64,000 nt of DNA from Xiphydria camelus (lineage: Eukaryota; Arthropoda; Insecta; Hymenoptera; Xiphydriidae). The stretch is from the NCBI GenBank assembly GCA_963678675.1, contig OY783193.1, forward strand, positions 3,975,501-4,039,500. The letters run 5' to 3'. The position numbers and the translations under genes are program-made. Below the pieces are notes generated by a model, which was not told the origin of the DNA, searched no databases, and saw only the letters and a list, made by a program, of their open reading frames with translations. Below, in pieces: positions 26,739 through 39,000 of this stretch (position 1 is the stretch's first letter; every line of letters starts with the position of its first letter).

Positions 26739-27008
26739 ATGAAGGTGTCCATGGAGCACGCGAGCGCTTACGGTCCCTACGCCCCGAAGCCGCCGCCGCC
26801 GCCGTCGCTGCTAATACCGTCCAGTTTATCGGAAATGTGTATCGTGTGCGTAGACATGGCGAGGGACACGCCCGGTTCGCCGATGTCGCGACCGCGGGAT
26901 CTGGGTTCCGGAGGTGCCACCGCCACGCTGACATCCGGCGCCTATCACGCCGTGGCCGCCGACCCGGCAACCCTTCACGGTCACGCGCTGCAGCAGAAGA
27001 TCCTCGAG
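26739..27008 (+). CDS. HDAC4: HDAC4 exon 1 (residues 1-90)
   Basis: It starts at an ATG in the context GCGATGAAG and ends in phase 0 at GAG|GTAATG. It encodes a proline run, a Ser/Pro-rich stretch and the start of the Gln-rich helix (LQQKILE), which continues directly into exon 2. The frame is open upstream to 26484, so a longer 5' coding part spliced at 26697 cannot be excluded. A second ATG lies five codons on. Confidence 0.75.
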
Positions 27009-30000
27009 GTAATGTAGAAACGTTTTTATTTGGAGTTTCGTTGCTGCTATCGATGGCACCACGCGCATGAGAGAGAGAGAGGGGGGGGGGGGGAGAAAAA
27101 GAAAGTACAATTGAGGGCCTTGGAATAAAAGGGATCCAAGTGACTTTTCTTATACATATATGGACTTAAGTGCAGATTTAGGTACCTTATGTGCCAATTT
27201 ATTTAGTATAAAAAGGTTTCCTGCTTTGAGCTCCATCTATCACATGAGATCACATGCATGGATCCTGAATTTTTTTAATCCAAATAACCTAAATCTCCAC
27301 TTATAAGTCCATATATGAGAAAAGTCACGTGGATCCCTTTTATTCCAAGGCCCTCAATTATCCGATCGACGCGCAAGCATCGTCGTCGTAACCGTATTAT
27401 CGAATAGCGTAAAGTCGTCGATTTGTCGACGCGTCGTGACGGAAATTACATAGCCGACACGGCCGATATATTACCGGCTATCAACGCGCGGCGTATCGAC
27501 GCTGGTGATCGCGTAGGCTGCACGAACCTCTTTTTTTTTTCTCACGACCTACCAGTTGAGATTAGCCTCGCGTACCTACGCCACTGATTTTCCAAACGAT
27601 TTCGATCGCCGCCACTATTCCAACCTCAGTACATATTCGCAATTTTTTCACTTCGATCGGGACTCCCCTTCGCGATCTCTCTCGCCGTCTACCTTCGCTA
27701 CACCTCAATCGATCCGCCGTCCCGTCGCGTTCGCGCCGTTCGATAATCATCGCGCTTCGTTAACGCGCCAGAAAGTCGGAAGTTCAAGGTCCGGGCGAAG
27801 CGCGAGCAGGGAACCTTTCCGAGAATCGATCCGTCCGCTTCTTTCGGCGCCGCGGGGTGACCGAAAGGTCGACGCTCTAATTGAAATCTGTCAAGTCCAC
27901 GTGGCAATCAGGGATGGTAGCGCGACGCGAATCGCTCAACCGCCCCGACTGTATCGATCGGGGGTTGGCTGTGGAACAGGAGTGGGGAGATAAAGGTGAA
28001 CGAGAGAAATCGAATCGCTCCTTCGAAGCTTTCCGATTTTTATCTCTCGCGATCACGCTGAAGGCGGGGGGTGGATAAATGACGCTGAAATCTCGCCCCC
28101 GTGATTTTTTACGCGACGATTCGAGCCGACCGTAATATCTGTATCCCATCGGGAAAGCGTTTGCAGGGTTTCCGGTTGGTGATTTTTTCTAACGATTCGT
28201 CATTTTTTTCTATCGAGTCGGTGGAAAGTCATTTCAATGTTTAAAAGTCATTAATTTAAAATTTTCGTCCTCCGATTCGTCCTTCCTGTCGCTGAGACGC
28301 TGCAACAAATATGAATTCTCAATGTCGAGATTCTGTAAATCGCTACGATGACAAGTAGCAAGCAGTCGGTACCGCACTCAAAACAATTTAGCCACAACTA
28401 GAAAATTATAAATTAAAAAATTAAATTAAATTAATTTAATTAAATTATTAATTATTAATTATAAATTGCAGTGATAATTTTCTTCGCAATAGCAAGAATT
28501 CTTGCTACGCTAGCAATATTTTTCTGGTTGTGTCTGAGGCAGCCAGAAATATAGCTGGATTAGCTAAATACTTTTTTTCAGTGCGTTGCGCGTGTTTCTC
28601 TTAGTATGAAAAAAGATTTGTCGAGATATTTGTTCGTTAAAGAGCGATCTGATTTGTCACCTTCCATACCTCGCAATTTCGACGTGTCCTTGTGAAGATA
28701 AACTATTCCAATTATATACAAATCTCAATTCACTTTTAACGTTAATTTTTTAAAAATTGTAGATTCGAAAAATTTAGACAAAATTATCGTCAACCACGTA
28801 TTTCTTATTTTTCATTTTCCGCCTTGTCTGAGCTGAAAAACGATATTTCGAAATGCAGCTACGTCAGAGTCTGATAAGACTATATATCTCCCTCGCACGC
28901 GCAACTTGGCATAAGTGCGTCCCTCTGCCTATCCGATGACGTAATAATCTTTTTTTCAGGCGTTAAGACCGAATTATTTTCCTTCAATAATGCTTCCTCA
29001 AAAATCTACCGAATTTATCACAAACACCGTTAAACCGCTTTTCCTTATCCCTTCACAATGCTCTGACGAGGAAAGATTGGTCTGTTTTCCTCCTTTCAAG
29101 TAACGAGTCATTTGAACCCACTATTTTCGAACATCTGACTGGATCGGAGCCCCGCATTCGTGTAATATACGCGTATCCACGTGTAGGCACGTCCTGCGCC
29201 CGATAACGTGACCGCGTACGCACATTGTTCGCGTACACCGCACATATACATATGTACATATGTGCAGAGAGCTCTTCTAACGCGTGACCCACATACGCGC
29301 GTATCCCTGCACACGTGTATCCGTCGAGTGCGCGAGCTGCGAGTCGCGTCGTTGTGCTCTCGCCGTGTCGTGCGAAATTAATCGAAGGCGTTGCGCGTCG
29401 TCGCAGCTCCAGACGGATGTATCGCGGAAGCGAACAATCGTCGCTCCGCCCCGCGTCTCCGGAACGGATGAAAGTCTCGCGAGATCGACGCAGGGTTCGC
29501 CGATGAAAATTTGAGCAGTGTGGCGCTTAAAGAGGGTCTGGCGTGCGCGCGGCCGCTGAAACGTCGGTTACGGGATGACGGGTGGCAACCCCTAACCTTA
29601 GCGTTTACAATACTCGCGCCCGACGAACGCGAATCATTCTTCACGCGAGCGTCGAGGCCCGCGCGCGTAAATTTATTACAAGCGGTGCCACGACCGCCTC
29701 GCGATTCCGTCGTTCGCTGCGATAAGATCCCCCGTGATTATTCCCACTCGCGCCAAGGTCGTCGTCGCCTGGTCCGCGCGCGCGCGCACCGCGAAGCCTA
29801 TTAATTTAACCAGCTTATCGAGCATTTTTGCGGGCGGCCCGGGGTTAACTCTCGCCAAATTGAATTCGGAGCCCTTTCCCCTTCGCTCTCGCCTGTTATA
29901 CGCGGCGCTGTCGCGTCGCTCGTCAACTCTCGGATACGCCGGATTCGTCGCGTGAGATTGGCGAAACGCGAGCGCGCGCGCGGAGGGGAGGAAGAAATAT

Positions 30001-33000
30001 TCCGTCAGCTCGGAGGGAGGTCGCTCGATCGATATATACGCTCCTATCGGGGTTCCCGCGAGGTCGTAAACGCGAGGCGAGTCCGCTGCAAAGCGGAGGG
30101 TCTTAGTGGGAGTCAACGAGAGCGGTCATCGCCAATGGGCATGTTCACAACTTTTTGTACAGCTGTTTGAAGCGCACGAATCGGAAGATTAGAGTATTGA
30201 AGTTAATGCAGGTAAAAAATGAGTAATTAAAAAAAATGTTTATCCATTACTTTTGAGATGTTAAAAAAGACATTCGTTTTAAAGCGTCACACTTTCACCG
30301 CCATTTTAACTGACCAATCAGAGTCAGGCGACAGATTCCTCATCCATTTACAAACCTTGCGATGTTCCTGTGTATTCTAACCAAGAATTTACATCAGTGT
30401 TATTGTTTTGGATTATTTACTTGGATTAATCGATTTGTGTTAAGACCAAGCAGGGACTGTGAATGCGCTCGCAGTCCCGTACATTTCCCGGAATGTCAAT
30501 TGCCGTACGGTAAGATTTACATTTAACCTCAAAATTTGAGGTTAAATCTCAGTCACAGTCAGATGTAAACATAACTCAGTCTGGCAGTAACGCTGTACAA
30601 ATAATGGTTGAAATTACATTTGTTCAAATGCATGTGTTTAATTTTTAATTTTTGAATTCTTCTTGTATAATAACTTCTATAATATCTTGTATAATAACTA
30701 ATAATTCTTTTTGTATAATAACGATTTATAAACAATCAGTTGCAGCTGTACTTAAAACGCGCTAGCATGAAAACGATAATTTTCAATATTTCATAAACAC
30801 AACTTGGCAACCGCTACAAGTCCTCACTGCGCAAGTCCAATAGCTTTAGTGACGTCACGAAGGATTTCGTTTGAATTTAAGTCAAACTTTAAAAGTTAAA
30901 AAACAAAAAATTAGTGCTCAGAAAAAAAAACAAATGCATCTTATTAACAAGCACAAGAAGTATTAACGAATGAGCCAAAAAAACATCGTGAACATGCCCA
31001 TTAAGGGCCTTCTAAGTGGGCAATATTTTACTGCAATATGTGGCTGCAACACAGTGGCCGGCAACATTGCCAGCAATACCAGCCAGACTATGCAATTTAG
31101 GATAATATTTTTAGTATATCCCGGCCATGTAGCTACACATTTTTTCGTATCGTCGCCCGTTTAGCCGCGCCTTTAAACATGGGCCGTACTGTTGCTGAAA
31201 ATATTGCCGAAATATATATTGCCGAGCCATATACTGCATTAAAATGTTTTCATGATGGCTGGGCTACAGTTGCCAATATTGCAGCCGCATGTTGCAGTAA
31301 AAATATTGCCCGTTTAGACGCCCCTTTAGGAAGCGAGAGAGGACCTTCCGCTCTGTACCTGGACGCGAGAAACGCGAACAAACGTTGGCCACGTCGAGAT
31401 GTCACACGTTGGGTTAGGAATTTCCGAGAGGGGTTCCGCGCAGGAAAGGAGCAGAGAGAGATGGAGTACGTAAATCAGTCGAAGCTCTCGATCGAGTCTG
31501 ATCTGTTATTGTAAACATGGACGAACAGCTGTGCGTATAAACGTGAGACTGCTCCGATCACGCGTGCTACCTTCGAAGTCTACGCGGGCCGCCGTCCCCG
31601 TCCATTTGTTCGCGACGCATTTGGAGAAAGGCGTCCCCTGGAAATACTAGGTACTATACATCGATCACATCGATACATCGATCTTGGCGAGGAGGAATCG
31701 AGCGGCCAATGACGAGGGAGACGTCTGCCGGTGTCGATGAATCATCGAGCGCAAAGCTTGACAGATCCACCGCGATTTGAAGTCGGGTCGCGTCGTCGCG
31801 CGAACAAGAGAGATTGGACGGAGACGAGTTGCACTGTTGTCTCTCTTCACTGAAATCAGTGGGATATCCTTGTTACGAGGATTAGCGAGGGTCGAGTGAA
31901 CCACATCCGATCGGTGGTATATTCGCATCCGCCGATGAGAGAGGATCTGATCAAAATATAGAGCATTTAAGTTGTCAAACGTGAATATCTTGAAAATGAA
32001 GCATTTGAGAGAAAAATGTTTCCGGCAAAAGAGTATCATCGTTTTACAAGCGGGATTTAATGGTTATACGTAAAAGCCAACGGTAGTGTTCATTGCAGGG
32101 GTAACTGCTACTTCCACGTTCTATCGCTACTGCTGCGTTCAACGCGTAAATTACTCGTAAACGCTGAAAGTAAACGCGAAAAGTCATAGAACAAAAGTCG
32201 TTAAGTTTTGTACGACGAATACGAATCATTAGAAAAAATGGGGGTTCCCATTTAAAAAAATCAAAGTTGACCTTCAAATAACCTTGCAATTCTATACCAA
32301 ACGAACCAAACGTATAACCGTTAAATCCCGCTTGTAAAACGATGATACTTTCGCCGAAAACACTTTTCTCTCAAACGCTTCATTCTCCAGATATTCACGT
32401 TTGCCAACTGAAACAGTTCTGTTTTTCTCGGTTTTCTCCGCCGAACCACTCGTCTCTTTATCGGAAGACACGCGACGATTTGTCGTCTGGAAGTGCAGCT
32501 CCTGCAACTCGGCTGACAAAACATTCGTCCCCGAAAACGCCTGACTGACTCTCGTGGGCGACGCACAGTCGCCTCTGTCTGTCGCGTTAATTGTCCCCGG
32601 ATCTGCGACATATGGTAAACAACAGCGAACGCGTTACGGATTCTGTCGCTGGTGACTTTTTGAAATATCATTTTTTTTTTTGACATACCAGCCAATGAAT
32701 AGGTAGTTAATTCGCATGCTCTCGCTAGTAGTCAGAGCGGTGTTTGCTCTGGTTAATGAGAGCGTGAAAATTGATCGATCATTGATCAGTGGAATTAGAA
32801 ATGACATTCTTAAAAGTTATCAGCGACAGAATCCGTGACGCCGGGAGTATGTAGATACTCGTACTCGGCGTTGCGTTCACACGGAAAGCGGTAGGTGCCC
32901 CTTGCTCGTCGACGTCCAGAAATAAGCGGGCCGCTCGTAAAACACGTGTAAACTGGTACAAACCGAAGCGTCTAGCCGCGACCGGCCGCATCAACGATGC

Positions 33001-36000
33001 CTCCACGGCCGTTGCGGACGTACCCAATTGGTGCAACCACCCACGTACTTCCTTCGCGAGGAGAAGAGCGCGAGAAAGACGTTTCTTCTTTACCTCTCTT
33101 TCTCTTTCTCTCTCTCTCACACATATTTATACATCGTCGGCTAAATATGTTAACCTTCTAACTCACATGCAGTCAGATTTTCAGGAGCGAGGACAAAACT
33201 GTCTTGGTCAATGTAAAAGCTCTTATATGACAACGGATTTTAACACAATAGTTCAGTATTTGTCTAACCTTTTTTTTCAATAAAATGTTTGTAAATTATT
33301 TAGTCTGGTTTAGCCATGAAGTTGTCGAGAATCAAAACATCTTAAAATCGTAAGATATGGAGTTAGCAGGTTAACACATTTAGCCGACGATATTTACTTG
33401 CTTAACGCACTATATTGTTAACACTGCATAAACGCTTATCGTGCAGCATCGCTGCACGATCTTTGTTCAACATTGGGCAATAAACACACTGTCAATCAAT
33501 CAATCTCTCTCTCTTTCTCTCTCGTGCGTGGCTGCATTCGCATCGCCTGACTGTAAACAATTTTTATCTATCCCCTGTTCTTTCGTACAGCACCGTTCAC
33601 CTCCCCATCCCGAACCTAATCTTCCCCTTCCCTTCCTCATCCACTTTCGATCATCCGACTTTCCCTCGAAACGCCTCGCTGGAACACAACCCTTGAGGTG
33701 TCTGGGTTTGGTTCCAGCTACAGCAGCATCATCAGCTTCAACAGCAGATCCTCCGGCAGCAGTATCAGGCCCAGGAGCGACAGCTCGCCGAACTTCACGA
33801 GCAGCAAATGCATCAGTTGAAGGTGAGTCTCGTCGTGGTGTTTTCACGGAGGGATTGGCGTGGTAAATTTCTTCAATGCCGGAACTTCGATATTGTCTTC
33901 GTTTATGCTTTATCGGATCTTACGAGAAATTACTTTGAGATACTTTCGATCGAGTATTACTCATACTAACGTCAGTCTCTCCGTGCATCTTCTCTCATCT
34001 CGTTCAGGGTAAAAGTGGGATAGACGCCGCGGTTGAAGAGCAAGTTGAAAATCGATTATCTCGAAATTGATTGCAGATATCGAAGAAAAGTTTAGACAAA
34101 AAGTGTTTATCTATATTTTTACTGTAAAAAGGTTGCTATACATTTTTCACATATCTCCACTGCGTTTCGAGATAATCGAGTTCAAAGTTAAACAGAGACT
34201 GCGACATCTGTCCCACTTTTACCCTACTGTATTCGACTCCCTCGTCGCGCCTGTCGTCACCGATTTAGCCGATGACGACGCGAGACATCAGAGATTCTTC
34301 AGCGTCGAGAAGAGTACCTCGTCGAAGGGGTCGCGTCAACCCGAGATACCCGTGTCGTCAGTTCGAAAGAAACCGATCGGATCGGGCTTCGAAAATATTG
34401 GGACAGAATTTCCAACGCGTTAGCGCGCGATTCCCCCCTTCATCGGGCCCAAACGCTTTTATGGGCACCCCTTAATTCTTTTATTTACCAGCCAAAAATA
34501 ACCGGCATCGCGTGGCACTCCGTCCTTGCGCGTCACGTCCCATTCATTACTACCGAAACTTGCGATGGAATATTCCTCTGCGCGACTCTCCAAAGCTAAT
34601 ATACGCGACCATATCACGGCCGCGCGCTAAGCTATCGCACATAAGTGGGGAACGTGTATCGATTGTGTTCGCTCGCGTGTTTAAAGCAGGCAGAAGAGAG
34701 CGAACACCTGTCTCATGCCGATCGTCCGTGCTCGAGGCGTCTGTCATTTGTAGAGGACGGCCCAAGACGAGCGACGCGCGGACGCTTGCCGATTTTTTTC
34801 GTCCGTGGTACCCACGATAACGTATTTCGATATACGTATCTATTTTATCTCGGGAAAAGCAACATCTTCGTTCACCGCGCGCGGGAAATATCGCCGTAGA
34901 AAATCCTGGGGAAAAGCCTCGCTCCGAACTCGAGGACACCAACGACGATCGCCGCGTCGTCCTTCGCGGTGCGATCGGAAGTGCGCGGATCGCAGTCGGA
35001 TTCCCGGCCGTCGCTGTGGAACTCGGCGTGCATATCGTCGCCCTAATAAGAAAAGTGCCTCGAGGCTCCACTTTTTGGCAAAAATTTAACTTTGTTGCCG
35101 TCTATTAGAATAACGTCTAAATAAACGGTCTTTCTTCTCTCCTGTAAAATTTCCTGAAATGGAATGAGGAACTCGCATGAAATGTTTTTTTCCCTGAAAA
35201 TTTTAGTGAATAAAGAGCTATCGTGTTATGAAAACCAGGGAGCACTGTATTTTTTTTAATAATAATGTAACTGTATTGGAGAAAAAGAATTAATTAATCG
35301 TGCCTCAAACGCCTAAACCACGCCCCGACCTAGAACGCAGTATGATTGGCCTAGACGCTTTTACTGTTGCGTGACGTCACACATTCGATGATCATCGGTT
35401 AAATCTCAATTTCAACCAACGACTGTCGAGAGTGCTCCTAACTACGCCCCGCCCTAGAACGCAGTATGATTGGCTGATAGCGCTTTTACTGTTGCGTGAC
35501 GTCACACATTTCTTCTCGCTGTTTGCGCGGCCCTCTCAAACGCTACATTTTTAACTCAAATTTGTGAAGGTATCCGACATGTTAACACCATAAGTTTATA
35601 TACCGTTGAAATTGTAATTTTTTACTCTATTTTTTAAGCCAATACAAAAAATCATGCAAGTTCCTCATTAGACACTTTTCTTATCAGAGGGCGACGATAT
35701 ATGTATATTTAGGGAACTGGAAGGGGGCCACCTTTCGACGTCGAAGCGAACCGCCTACGTCGTCGTTTTCCAGCCCGCAGAGCCGCGCACCACCGGGACC
35801 GGTTAACGAGGGGGTCGTCGATTGGTCGCGGATTAACGAGCCTCGCGCGCGAGGCGTTTCTCTTCCCGGCGTTGAAGGGATCGCGAAACGGGGAGACTTC
35901 ATTCATGCGGCCTCTCATCGGGTTTCGTGTCCGAAGCCGAAGATCCCCCCTCCGCATCAACGAGAATTCCAATCGTTAATCGTTGCCCTCTGCGATAAGC

Positions 36001-39000
36001 GTGTGACGGAGAAAAAGATACCAGTCGCATTCTTCGCGCTCGTAACGTCGAAGCGGTGTCGATGACTGGTCGTTTGACGTCATCCGGTCCTCCATACATT
36101 CGAGACCAGTTTTCACCGGTCTAATTAAAAATGTCATTCGGAACGAAGAGTTTGTGTCTCCCTGTACGAATGTTGGCTTCATTTTTTTCCCCCTAGACTT
36201 TCTTTTGCCACGCTCACAGGGCTCCCAGTTGGTAATTTTTGTCATGTTACATTTTTGTCTATCGAGTCGGTTGAAAGTCATTTGTAAGTTTAAAAGTCAT
36301 TAAAAGAGGATCATTAATTTGTTTATTTCGTCCTTCGATTCGTCAAATAATTTCACGATACCTTCCTGTCGCTATTTTCATGTGTCCTTGTGAAGATAAA
36401 TTATTTCAATTATATATACAAATCTCAATTCAGTTTTAACGTTAGATTCGAAAAATTGAGACAAAATTATCAACCACGTATTTTTCCTTCTTCACTTTCC
36501 GCCTTATCGGAGCTGAAAAACGATATTTTGAAATGCAGCTACGTCATAGTCTGATAAGACTATCTCCCTCGCACGCGCAACTTGGCATAAGTGCGTCTCT
36601 CTGCCTTTCCGATCACGTCGTAATCTTCTTACAATTAGCGAGAAGCGCATTTATAACTCGGCGAATAATTATTTTTTTTTTTCGGACCGTTTCTTTTTCG
36701 TTTGCTATTGAATATGTATATGGATTACAAATCAGATTTAAAAATATGAATATTTTTATACGTTACAATCGAATTATTTTCCTGCAATATTACTTCCTCA
36801 AAACTCAACCGAATTTATTACAAACACCATTAAACCGCTTTTTCTTATCTCTTCACAATACTCAGATGAGATTTTTTTTCCCCCCAAAATTACGAAACAT
36901 TAAGACCCATTATTTTTGAACATTTGTCTACGCTACACATTTTTAAATCCAATCGACTGGATTTTTCGTAGCGAAATTAGTCACGCGTCGCGACGCGTAC
37001 CGGGAAACCCCCGTACTGCGATTTCAATGGCTCGAATCGGCCGGGGCTGCCAGCGTGCACGTAGTTTTTTTGCACCGGACAGCCGCTCCGCCGTCCCCCT
37101 CTCCTTCCACCCCGCCGCCCGCCTCTTTCCTCTACAACGAAGTCACGGGCTATTTCGATGTTGTGGTCGGTGCCCTCCGTCGCTCCCGTCATTTCCGGTT
37201 TACGCGTGTACGTGTTCACACAGAGGCGCGCGACACTCCCACTGGCGAGGCGAGGAGCGTGCCGCGTGCGTTCTTCACAGGTGTTCGCAGGTGTCATCCG
37301 CACGTGGCCCGATTCGGGCCGCGCCGCGCGTCATATTCACCGCACTTTTCGTGATATCCGGTGTCAGGTCGATCGAGGCTCTACATCTATATGATAGTCC
37401 GAGATTGGAAGACAATAGTCATCTAGATAAGCCCTGCTATTGTCGTAAATTCTGATTTTCCACTCAGCGAAAGCGCGATACGCCGACGAAAATTATCACA
37501 TTTCCGGCCTTCCCACCGGGATGCACCATTCACAAGTAATATTTTCAGCGATACTCTACTCGATCGATCGCCGACGTCGCGATCTCTCACCGAAAGGCAC
37601 CACAATTCCGGCGCGAGTAGGAAAGAAAGGTGAAAGGAAGGGAAGAAAAAAATCGCCCGAACGACTGCGTCTAAATATAGACATTTTACGGAGGAGAAAA
37701 GAGGAAGGGATCGGATTTCATTTCAACGTTCCACGCGCTCGAGAACCGGTTCGATCGAGAAGGCGGAAATCGCTGCGGTGAATTAAAATCCCGTTTTTAA
37801 CGAGCCTCTCGTAACGCCGCGACGCCTGATACCGATCACTGTGTTCTGCCCTGGCAGTGAGCTCTATTCGTAGCGGCGCGCCTTCTCAGCCCCCCCTCCT
37901 CGTCGTGTGTTAAACTTCGCGAAGCAAAGGTACCCTCGTCGGATATAGGACGTTTGCTTTAACGCGACGCTATAAAGCCGAGACGGGATGATCGTCGAAG
38001 TTCTTTTTTCGGGACGGCCAAGAGCTCGGTTATTCGTACCTCGGCGCACGCGGGAAACCTCGTCCCTCGCGCACCGGGCAGCCACCGCGGCGCCGGAGCG
38101 CGTTAATTATAACTCGACTCAACTGGAACGCGCGATCGTTTACGCCCGATCGCGTTAGCGGCGCGTACGTTTTTCCAGCGCCGCGCGCGAAGGTCGGGCC
38201 GACGATAAAACGCGTCGCGCGCGCTGCACGATCGTCGCCGTAACGCGGAAACGCGAGGAGCATCTCGTGGCGATGCCTGCAAATTTTCGCTCGAGTCGAC
38301 ATATTCGCTGCTGCGCCGGAGATGAATGAGATTGTGCCTCTCTCTCTCGACGCGCCGCAAAACGTTACGCGATACCGCCCGCGTATATTTAGCTCCGCGG
38401 CGAATTCAACGAAACGCGATGCGGAAGGATTTAGCGCGCGTGTCGTATCCACGTTCCGCGGTGGACAAGGCCATCCCGGGGAACAAGGTCGCCTCTCGCC
38501 AGAGGCGAGCGCGTTCGCACGCGGAGCGAGCGTGTCGCCGCGGAGATTCGCCCGAATGTCATCGAAATTCGCTCGGACCGCGCGCGAGAACACGAGCGTG
38601 GGCGCGTGTTGCGACGAAAAAGATTCGCTGGCGGCGCGAGAGAGGGCCGATATTTTTTTTTCGGGACGCACGCAAGAGCGACTCACTCCTCGTGAAATGC
38701 CGAGACCACGACCGATCCGTGGTGTGCGTTGTTCCCCCCTGTAAATGAAAGCGCGAGCCGAGCGAGAATCGCCGAAAACGTATTTGAGATGTAAACAAAC
38801 GAGATAGGCATACCTTTTGCGTGTCAACCGCACGATTGCGTGCCACTCGAGAGGAGGCTACCCGCGACTGTATATCGCGTGCGGGCAATTCCAATCACCG
38901 GCTTCCCCGTGCGGTATATATACAAACATTTTTAATACCTATATATATATACCTGACCTATACCCCGCAGTCGGGCCTTTCTACATAGGTATCGATATGC

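Larger units (their letters stand above)
27009..33717 (+). other. HDAC4: HDAC4 intron 1 (6.7 kb), MITE-rich
   Basis: A GT-AG intron carrying at least six inverted-repeat elements, listed separately. Between them (27358-28165, 29154-30133, 31327-31970, 32843-33717) I see no supported exon. An exact small palindrome, ATTTAACCTCAAAATTTGAG continuing to GTTAAAT, lies at about 30521-30547. Confidence 0.75.

Noticed and set aside
25386..26970. Two overlapping minus-strand frames of 276 and 278 codons
   Set aside because: Arg/Ser/Ala-rich translation typical of CpG-rich non-coding DNA, no motif, no splice context, and the second overlaps HDAC4 exon 1 on the opposite strand.
38030..38833. 267-codon minus-strand frame with overlapping plus-strand frames
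   Set aside because: Three frames are open at once in the same CpG-rich stretch, which points to composition; inside HDAC4 intron 2.
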